The notes beneath the pieces are model-generated. The model was not told the DNA's origin. It saw nothing but the letters and a program-made list of their open reading frames with translations, and made no database searches. From Argyresthia goedartella (lineage: Eukaryota; Arthropoda; Insecta; Lepidoptera; Argyresthiidae): a DNA stretch of 64,000 nucleotides. Where the stretch lies: contig OX463816.1 of assembly GCA_949825045.1 (NCBI GenBank), positions 19,975,243 through 20,039,242 of the forward strand. The letters are read 5' to 3'. Of this stretch, positions 9,972 to 19,500 are shown piece by piece. Position 1 is the stretch's first letter. Each line of letters starts with the position of its first letter. The position numbers and the translations under genes are program-made.

Positions 9972-10431
9972 ATGCTGAAACCAAAGGCACTGACTCAAGT
10001 ACTAAGCCAAGCGAATACGGGTGGAGTCGAAAACACTTTGTGAGTGAAATATAGGTAATTTTGTCAAATCTGTTTATCACTTCAATTAATCCTCATTTCT
10101 TACACATTATTCTACTTACAGATTGCTTAACCATCAAGGAGCTCTCTTGGCTTACTCAGGCTACAACGACAAAGATGCAAGAGTAACTGCAGCCATTGCC
10201 AGTAACGTATGGTCCGCATACGAGAAACATGGAAGAAACGCTTTCAAAGAAGACAAATTACATCTAATTCTAGTAGACTGTCAGAACGGCAAAATCGCAG
10301 TGACACAAGTCGCAAACTTACTGTTATGCCTATATGCTAAAGATAATGTTGGCTTTGGCCTTTTGAAGGAGAAAATTAATGCTATAGCCCAGTATTTGGA
10401 AGGGCCACTCAAGCAAGTTGCTAATTCATAA
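9972..10431 (+). CDS. Lamtor2: Ragulator complex protein LAMTOR2 (p14, roadblock domain)
   Basis: This is a scaffold subunit of the lysosomal Ragulator complex, which anchors Rag GTPases and supports mTORC1 and MAPK signalling. Exons are 9972-10039 and 10122-10431. The donor is GTGAGT after 'ACT TT' and the acceptor is TTACAG. Joined length is 378 nt, giving 125 residues, the same as the human protein. The start [20 protein letters not shown] is almost invariant across animals. The rest is one Roadblock/LC7 domain with [20 protein letters not shown] and [11 protein letters not shown]. An AATAAA signal lies at 10510-10515. It is convergent with SDAD1. Nothing appears broken. Confidence 0.97.
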
Positions 10432-11048
10432 TACCTACATAATTTTGACAATTAAGATGTTTCATACATGTTAGTACACATGGAATGGCTAGCATTGTTG
10501 AATGCATGTAATAAACTAAAGTTACCTGTGTATATTATAACACCACATTCATCTAAATATATGACAACTCTAAAATGTATGTCAGTATTCTCTTTGACTA
10601 ACCTATAGCCTTATCATGTTACACTGTCCACTAGGAAATTCAATGGCATTAAAAAAATGACCTATCAAAATACAATAATTTCACACCAATTTTTTTAAGC
10701 TATGTTCTGGTAGGTACATTTTTCAAGTGTTTGAAATTTCTAGTTGTTATAATTACATATGGCTACTGGTAATATCTGCAGTTACCTACTTGGCTCTATT
10801 ATTATATTAATCTAATTATGTTATTGGCCTTACACTTCACAGGTCTTTAATAAATGCCATTATGTTGTAAAAAGAATTACATAGGTAGTTAATAATATCA
10901 TACTGGGAATCATTATGTGGTCTGTACACATGAATATAACACCAAAATAAATTTAAATTCTCTTGCTAAGAAATCAATTCCTATTTATATTAAAACAATT
11001 AAAATAATATAATTTATTTTTATTTAAAATAAATAAATTACAAACAGG
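10432..11048. other. Convergent 3' regions of LAMTOR2 and SDAD1
   Basis: AT-rich, no coding potential. The LAMTOR2 polyadenylation signal is at 10510-10515. A minus-strand AATAAA for SDAD1 reads from 11018 to 11013. The two transcripts need not overlap. Confidence 0.6.
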
Positions 11049-13199
11049 TTATTTCATCTTCTTCTGTTTGATCAAGTAGTTTCTGAAAGCAACTTGCTTA
11101 TCCTTGAAAGACCTCTTTATCTTGCCCTTTGCTTTGTGTTTGATCATCTGGAAATTCTTAGTTTTCCTTTTTTCTCGGTTTGTTTTGGAGCAGTGTTCAT
11201 CTCTCCTCCTGTCCTTGTAACCATACTTGCCTCGGTCCTCTTTACCCTTATGGACAGTATCTAGGCGAGCATTCTTGTCATGTTTCCTTTTCTTGTGTAT
11301 ATTTTCAATAGCCGTTAGGTTGACAAGTTCCCCAGTCTCCTCATCCTCATCTGCACCACTTTTCCTCTTCACACTACTGATATGCTTTCTCAGTTGAGCC
11401 TTTTCAATTCTTTTAAAATCTTCATCAGTGAATATTGTCTCCATTGCAATGTCTCTAGCTGTATTGATTTTTTCAGCTACATCTTCTTTAGTCAGTTTCC
11501 TTTTGCCCTTTAGAATTTTTCGTTCTCCACCATTCTGTTTTGTTTCTATGGAAACATCAGCCTCCTCTTCTTCTGATTCTTCACCTGCTTCACCTCCATC
11601 ATTGCTCTCAGCATCATCACTTTCTTCGCTGTCAGAAATATTTAACTCAGAGTCAGAAGATGCAACATCAACCCAATCATCACTGTCAGATTCATCACAT
11701 TTCTTTTTATTATTGTGTTTGGTGACCTTCTTTTCTTTGATCTTCTGCTTCTCCAGCAACACTTCAGATCCTGGTACATAATCCGGAGCTTGGACCTCTC
11801 CATACTTCATTGCCTGCAGCTCTACTGAAGCTTCTGTTGGACGGCCGCGGTCTCTTTTATGTAAAAGCTGTGGATTTGTTTGTCTGAACAATTGTATAAG
11901 AGATCTGGCTGCCATCATCACAGACTTTTCTTTGTAGCCCTTGTATTGTACTAGATCTCTCAACAAATCTTCAGTGATTGCAAGAGGGCACCTTGCACAT
12001 ATTTCCCGTACAGCATTAAGTCCGACAGCCATGACATCTGTGGAATTTCTTTCAGTGATAAAGTTGTTGGCAATGGCTCTCATTACAGGTTCTAGAACCT
12101 CAGGAGGTATCAGTTCATGTGAAGCTTGTGCAGAGAACTGCAGCAACCTCGTGACTTCCCGCTGATGAGGCATCAATAATCTGGCCACAAAAGGATAGAA
12201 ATTGAACAAGAACAAATTATGTAATCCAATCAGTCTTGATATTACATCCAAAGACATAAGTTTTACTTCAAATCTTTCATTAGATGATTCCATTTGTTTG
12301 AACAGTTTCTCAGAAAACCCTTGTGCATTGTTGATCAAATGCAAAGCTGAGAAGTTGAATGCTGGTCCTTTCTGTTTCCTTTTTTTAATTTTCTTAGCTA
12401 TCTTCTTAACTTTTTCCACCATTTTCCCCCTCTTTCTGGTTTTCTTGTTGTACTTGTTAGCAGATATAGTGTCTTTTGGGTCGACCTCCTCTTCACTGTC
12501 AGAGTTCTTTTCCTCTTCCTCTTCATCTTTGCCAAGAAAGAACTTCAGAGAAGCCACCATAACCTTGGTGAACTTGGAAAAGCAACCAACATCACCTATA
12601 ATGTTCACAGTTTTGGTGTCATTCCATAGATTCTTGTGGTATAGTTCTATGAGTATATCAACAGACAACTTTGCTGCCTTAGCATTTGAGTCTTTCAACA
12701 TAGAGAACATGAAGTTCTGTAGAGTTGAGTTCAATTTCATGTCTTTGTGCTTCAAATTCATATTTTTTATGTCCGTAATGATATGAGTTTTTAAAAAATC
12801 CCTCAGATATTTGTCCTGGCATCTGAGAAGTTGGAAGAATAACTCCAGTAAATCAAATGGAGTGATGAAGTTTTTATTCCTGAGTAATATCAAACATTTG
12901 CAGAGAGACAGTCTCATATCATTATGCAAAATTGTGTTATGAGTTTTCAGGATATCTACTATTTTCTGAGGGAAAAACTTCATGTCTTTCAAATAGCATT
13001 GTGCGACTTGCGCTAGAAACATAGCCTGTTCATCGAGTTTCTTGTTGTACTGCGTCGGGTTCAGGTTGAATATTTCCAGTGTAGTTTCAAAATGAGCCAA
13101 TTGTTGGTGAAACTCTTCTTTGTATGATTCTGGATCCCTCTTGATGAGATTTTGCAGCTGTGTCAAATTGTTCGGTAGCTGATTATTATGTCGCACCAT
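11049..13199 (-). CDS. Sdad1: Protein SDA1 homolog (SDAD1), 60S ribosome biogenesis
   Basis: This single-exon gene of 716 codons matches the SDA1 family, nucleolar proteins needed for 60S subunit maturation and export (human SDAD1 is 687 aa). The N-terminal half is HEAT-like helical sequence starting MVRHNNQLPNNLTQLQNLIK. An acidic stretch (DEEEEEKNSDSEEE, about 225-240) and a lysine-rich nuclear/nucleolar targeting block (about 250-275) come next. The helical segment HLINNAQGFSEKLFKQMES follows. A second acidic region lies around 500-550. The C-terminus is very basic and ends in LIKQKKMK. The first Met is used; it is the natural SDA1 start. No frameshift is visible. It is divergent from KdelR, 335 bp away. 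Confidence 0.96.
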   Translation of the reverse strand: MVRHNNQLPNNLTQLQNLIKRDPESYKEEFHQQLAHFETTLEIFNLNPTQYNKKLDEQAMFLAQVAQCYLKDMKFFPQKIVDILKTHNTILHNDMRLSLCKCLILLRNKNFITPFDLLELFFQLLRCQDKYLRDFLKTHIITDIKNMNLKHKDMKLNSTLQNFMFSMLKDSNAKAAKLSVDILIELYHKNLWNDTKTVNIIGDVGCFSKFTKVMVASLKFFLGKDEEEEEKNSDSEEEVDPKDTISANKYNKKTRKRGKMVEKVKKIAKKIKKRKQKGPAFNFSALHLINNAQGFSEKLFKQMESSNERFEVKLMSLDVISRLIGLHNLFLFNFYPFVARLLMPHQREVTRLLQFSAQASHELIPPEVLEPVMRAIANNFITERNSTDVMAVGLNAVREICARCPLAITEDLLRDLVQYKGYKEKSVMMAARSLIQLFRQTNPQLLHKRDRGRPTEASVELQAMKYGEVQAPDYVPGSEVLLEKQKIKEKKVTKHNNKKKCDESDSDDWVDVASSDSELNISDSEESDDAESNDGGEAGEESEEEEADVSIETKQNGGERKILKGKRKLTKEDVAEKINTARDIAMETIFTDEDFKRIEKAQLRKHISSVKRKSGADEDEETGELVNLTAIENIHKKRKHDKNARLDTVHKGKEDRGKYGYKDRRRDEHCSKTNREKRKTKNFQMIKHKAKGKIKRSFKDKQVAFRNYLIKQKKMK

Positions 13200-13534
13200 A
13201 TTTCTGCTTGAGTATTTCTTTCACATGAAATTATAAATACTGAAACATTACGAAACACGTGAACGTGAAACTAACTGCAATAAAATAAATCACGTCAAAT
13301 ATTCTAACCTCAAAAAAGAAGACTGGCGTTCAAAAATTACCTTTCAACGCATAAATAAAAAAAACATGACGCGCCGAACACTCGTGCTCAAATAAATGTT
13401 TATTTTTGTCGACATGAATCCACCCTAGCCCAACTGTCATGTCATGTCATGACATTTCGCGTAGCACAGCCGTCAGCCACGTCATTTTTGCTTGAAAAAG
13501 TGTACGCGGCGTATAAAATCTCAATTATTTTACC
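13200..13534. promoter_or_regulatory. Shared 5' region of SDAD1 (-) and KdelR (+)
   Basis: Only 335 bp separate the two start codons, so both promoters must lie here or overlap; a bidirectional promoter is likely. A run of TGTCA units (about 13437-13455, 'tgtcatgtcatgtcatgac') is the most distinctive feature. 'gtataaaatc' at about 13511 is TATA-like but only some 25 bp upstream of the KdelR ATG, too close to act as its TATA box. Confidence 0.55.
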
Positions 13535-16500
13535 ATGAATATATTCCGTTTAGTCGGCGATTTATCGCATCTCCTAGCCATAATAATATTGTTACTTAAA
13601 ATATGGAAGACAAGATCATGTGCAGGTATGGCATAGATTTTTTAGTTGTTGATTGATGTTCTTGGGCCGGCACGCCGCCGCCGTCAGGAGCTTGCCATCA
13701 CGAATGCTTACAGGACCAGCCGACGTGTCCCTTGTGTTGCAGGTATATCAGGAAAGTCGCAGATCCTCTTCTGTATAGTGTACACGACGCGGTACCTCGA
13801 CTTGTTGACGACTTACGTCTCGCTGTACAATACTGTTATGAAGTTTGTGTTTATCGTCGCGTCGATCGCCACTGTGTACCTGATGTATGTGAAGTTCAAA
13901 GCGACGTACGACCACAACCACGACACGTTCCGCATCGAGTTTCTGCTTGTGCCCTGCCTTGTGCTAGCTTTGCTGATCAACCATGAATTCACTGTGATGG
14001 AGGTTAGTTTGTTTTTGCTTGAGATGGATATGCTAGAGATGTGTATCATATTAGAAAAATATGGGTAAACAATGAGCCCATGTCATATTTATTTGTGGGC
14101 CTATTCTGAAGTGCTGCTGGGCCACATCATATCATCCTACACATGTGTATTGTATCAAATGACACTCAACTTTATCATATCATACTAGAGATAACTGAAC
14201 AATTGTTTCTTTGAACATGTAAAAATACAACTATTTTCAAAATAACATGGCAGTTAAAGCCCAACCAGGAACATTAAAAACCTGGTCTGAGGGCACTAAA
14301 TAACTTATATATATATATATACACAGTCAGGTCATAAGTTCTGTCACACAATAAAAACTTTTGAATTTAGAACGCTGGCCACAAAAAAGTTTATTGAATT
14401 CGAATTTCGAATTTTTCATGAAATTAAAAATGTGTACTTTTTAGAATTTTCCCTATTTTTAAAAATGGAGTGGACACTTAAAGAAGACCGTGTCGCAGTT
14501 ATTGCGTTGCATCGTTGCGGTTACGCGCCAATTCAGATTTGAGACTTACTGAAAAATTTGAATATAACCAAAAGATTCGTTTATCGTACCATAAAACGAT
14601 ACAATGAAGACTCTAGTGTAGATGACAGGTCAAGAAGTGGTCGCCCTCGCTCTGTTAGGACTCCAGCAATGATAAAAGCTGTGAAGGCGCGAATTCAAAG
14701 AAATCCCATACGTAAGCAGAAACTGTTGGCCCTTCAGATGGGGTTAAGCAGGACCACGGTGAAAAGGGTGTTAAATTAAGACTTAGGGCTTAGGGCATAT
14801 CGAAGAAAAACAGGACATCGTTTGGACGCTCGTTTAATGGACCTGAGACTGAAGAGATGCCGCGCTTTGTTGAAGCGGTACGCGGGAAAAAAACATTGGG
14901 AAATTCTTTTTTCGGATGAAAAAATTTTCACCGTGGAAGAGAGCTACAACAAACAAAATGATAAGGTGTACGCACACAGCAGTGAAGAAGCGAGCAACCG
15001 TATTCCGCGTGTCCAACGAGGTTATTTTCCATCCTCGCTCATGGTTTGTTTGGAGTCTCTTATTGGGGCTTAACTGAGGTACATTTTTGTGAGAAAGGCG
15101 TAAAAACGAATGCAGTTGTGTATCAAAATACAGTCCTCAAGAACCTTGTGGAACCTGTTTCTCATACCATGTTTAATAACAGGCACTGGGTATTCCAACA
15201 AGATTCTGCGCCAGCTCATAGAGCGAAAAGCACACAAGACTGGCTGGCGGCGCGTGAAATCGACTTCATCCGGCACGAAGACTGGCCCTCCTCCAGTCCA
15301 GATTTGAGTCCGTTAGATTACAAGATATGGCAACACTTGGAGGAAAAGGCCTGCTCAAAGCCTCATCCTGATTTGGAGTCACTCAAGGCATCCTTGATTA
15401 AGGCAGCCGCCGATATTGATATGGACCTCGTTCGTGCTGCGATAGACGACTGGCCGCGCAGAATAAAGGCCTGTATTCAAAATCGTGGGGGTCATTTTGA
15501 ATAAACTTTATTACCATAAGAATCTATGTTTTATTAAGTTCATTTTGCTATATAAATGTTTACATAAATAATAAACATGTCTAAATTATTTCATATTGCA
15601 CATGTGACAAAACTTATGACCTGACTATGTATATATATTATAAACAAGAAAAAAATCAATTTACAGTCTGTAGGACCCACAGAAACCATATAGCATTACT
15701 ACTTAGTAAGATTAGAGAAGCGGCCAATTTGCATCCATGCAAATTGGCCTCTTCTCTAATTGCCGAACTTATTTTAAAATTGAACTTATTAGAAGATACT
15801 GTTTAAATATAACTTTAAATTAACAATCATAGAGAGCTTATGATAAAGCAGTGTATGTAACTGTACTTAATTAGGCATTAAAATACTCGTGTGTTATTTT
15901 GAAACACTTGTATATAAAAGCCTCTCATTATGGAAGTCACATTAACTAGTATTATTTTTTATTATTATGAAATAATCTTCCACTAAAGTAAGTACCTGTA
16001 GTCGGGATAAACTATAGAAAATAAAACCATTATGATTATGTATATATTTTTTTCATTAGTCATCAAATTCAGAATCTAAATATTCAACGGATTCATATGA
16101 CATTCATGATCTTCATCATCAGATTGTACTGGTTCAATTCTGGACATATCAGACTCATTGTCGGTTGTAAGACTGGATGTTTCCTCTTATTCCTCTATCA
16201 ATTACCAGTCCCCTGCATCTATATTCCACTTCTAGTTTTTTTTGTACGCTCACAGCAATTATTCCATGTATCAGCAGTTATATCTTCAAAACAGTTTTGT
16301 ACAAGCTGCAGGAATGTGATATTATATAAACCAACATTCTTTGTGGCAATCTTTCCCTTTACTATGCCCCATATAATACTCTGGTTTCCCTTCAAAACAT
16401 AAAATCTTTCGCCTTTTTTTTTGCCCCATATAATTTCTATCGGATTCAGGTCACTACGAGATGGCGGCAGTCGTAGTATTTTGTGACCATACTACTATAC

Positions 16501-19500
16501 TAAATTATCAATCTCGTATACTGGGTCAGGTTTATTTCGTTTTACCAAAAACAACAACATACTTTTTGTGACTTTGTTAGGGTAGGCAATATTATTTGAT
16601 GTACTTAAGCCATTCTCAATTTAATTTTTTAGCTAGAATGATATATAGCACCAGCATTGTCCATGACTATGCAGGTGGGTTAATTTAAATTCGGTAATAA
16701 TTTATTCAATACCCATTTTTTTAAATTAACTTTATTCGTGTCATCATGGAAATCAGGTTTTTTTTATTTGTCATTATAAATTAAGAAAGCATTTGGGATG
16801 AACCCAGTCTTGCCACCACAATGAACAATTATGTATTTTTTTCCTGTAGCTACAGATTTAGATACGCCGGGCTCATTTTCACTTTGCCAACATTTTGCAT
16901 GAATGAGCGAAGTATGAATATAACTTTCATCAAGTTATAGAACAGGGATACCACTCTCCCTTACATCTTTAACTTCATGTAGGTACCTGTCCCTCCATGC
17001 CACTATATCATGTCACTCCATAAGTACTGTCCTTTGATTTCTACATTTTTTATATTTATAACCTAATTTGTGTAAGAGTAAATAAAGAGATTCTCTGCCA
17101 CCAAAAACATTTATGGATTATTTGAGAACTGCAAGCAGCCGTTTCAAACTCCGTGCTTCTTTTCGGACAGCATAAAATTCATGTATTTTATGCCTAATTG
17201 CACATAAATCAAAATAATCCAGGTTGATTTTCTTTTTGGTTTTAGGTCTTTTTTTCTTAGGCGTAGAGAAAAAAGCTCACGTCCCACCTTTGTTTTGTAT
17301 TTTCATTAAGTTAGATCGGGATATGCCTAAAATACAACAAAATATTTTAGTTATAAATAGTTACAAATTAGCCAATTCACATTGCGCATACTATATGACG
17401 TACCTACCAGTCATGTTGACAACAAGGCTGATGATGTTATTTAGAGGACTAGAGTCCAATCCTTCAGACTTTCTATCCCACAAATATTTCAATAGATTGT
17501 GGATATCTTTTTATGCCACTGTTAATAGTTTTCGGCATTTTCACTCACAAAACATAAGAAATGCACAATCGAGCCCACTTTGACAGCAATCGACAGATGA
17601 CATTAATTACTTTTTAAAGAAAGTTGAAGAAACTAGTTTCACAGGTTTTCCGCAACATGGCAATGTTTTTATATTCTTGGTTTGGCTTTACTGGCATTAT
17701 TTTAATAGGTAATAATAAATTCAAAATCTGGCCGCTGGGAGAATGTGATCCTGACAGCTCAAAACACATACATTTTTGACATCTGCAATGAAAAATATTG
17801 CATATTATGTACACATTAAGGAAATGTCATAATCACATTCTAAAAACAGCTGAAGAGTAAAGTAATCAAAACACATGAAACATTTGTAGCTTTTAATTAA
17901 TATTATATCGGCTTTGTGAAAAAACATGTGCATTAAAACTACTCACAATCTTTCCAGGTTATGTGGACTTTCTCAATTTACCTGGAGTCTGTCGCTATTC
18001 TTCCACAACTGTTCCTGGTATCAAAGACGGGAGAAGCAGAGAGTATCACCTCTCACTACCTCTTTGCACTTGGATCTTACAGAGCTCTTTACCTGTTGAA
18101 TTGGGTAAGTTATACCTATATAGTATACATATATAATATACTACATAGGTAATATATATACCGAATGGCCGAGTCGGCAGTGACGCTGCCTACGAAACCA
18201 AGGGTCCCGGGTTCGAGTCCCGGTGGGGGCAAATATTTGTTTGATGAGAACGGATGTTTGTATCCTAGTCATGGTTGTTTATCTATATAAGTATGTCTAT
18301 CGTTGTCTAGTACCCAAGATACAGGGAATCCTAGTTTGGGGCTAGATCAATGTGTGTAAATGGTGTCCAAGGTATTATTATTATTATTATTATTTAATAG
18401 TTATAAATGACAGTGTTTTAGCCAGCCACACTATATCGCCATTATCCTGAACTTTCACATTAAAAAATCTAAACTTAAGAAGTATATGTGTGTGCAGAGT
18501 AAGAAGTGAAGACCTCCATCCATATTTGTGTACATGACTGTTACAATCCATAATTTTGTGGTAGGCAGGCAAAAAATCTACTTCTAAATCTTTATGATAT
18601 AAATTTCAGGTGTACCGCTACATTGTAGAGGAGCACTTTGAAGTGATTGCAGTGATTGCCGGCGTTATCCAGACTGTGCTCTATTGCGATTTCTTCTACC
18701 TCTACATCACAAAAGGTGAGATTTGTCACACTGAAACATAATGGGGCCTCCAAAATATTAGACTAGTGGTAATAATAAAATTATCTGATTCTTTTGTGTT
18801 CTCAAGGTGAGTATATATTGTATATTTTAAAGGTTCCTTATCAGTAAATGGCTAGAGGCTGAGATTAGGGACATTTTATAATAAATACAATGTAATTTTT
18901 TCTCAAAATAAAAGGCTGGGATAATATTATTATTATTATCAGTAAAGGTCTTGTAACTACTCTTTTGGACCTCAACTCTTAGATTAGACCAATAGTTTTT
19001 TGCTGATATTTCATTTCATATATAACACTGTTACCAACTGGGAATGAAAATATAATGTGATTCCCATTTTGTCACACCCTTGAGTTAACAGTGATACAAA
19101 CTGGCACTATTAACTTCCCACTTTGTCACACCATTGATCATGGATTGTCTGAAGTAGGCAGGTAAAATTTTCATATTTTCAATTGTCAAAATCAAAATGG
19201 TTTATTTTAATATTTATAAACTTAAAGTCGTAGACTTTAATATAAACTTAAAGAAGTAGAAGAAATTAACTGTTATTTGGAATTCGTAACAATTTCAAAT
19301 CTAGGTAAATCCTTATTCATAATTCATAATTGCACAAAGATAAATAAAAAGTTGCATTTGTGGAAAATATATGTACAAAGGCGAGCTTATCTCTAAAAAG
19401 AGATTTCTTCCAGCAAACCAAGGCACAAGGCATGATAGGACAATTTACCATGAAAGGGTAGGCAGTGCACAATATCTAATAACTTATCTATAATAAATAA

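Noticed and set aside
11428..12786. Plus-strand ORFs over SDAD1
   Set aside because: Antisense shadows of a long, well-supported minus-strand gene; their Ser/Phe-rich sequence reflects acidic and lysine codons read backwards.
18161..18232. tRNA gene in KdelR intron 3
   Set aside because: Has A and B boxes but poor cloverleaf pairing, and continues into a ~150-bp body with a (ATT)n tail that recurs at 49396-49648. It is a SINE head. The same reasoning excludes the tRNA-like heads at 21147, 31049, 32965, 39010, 49576 and 54440.
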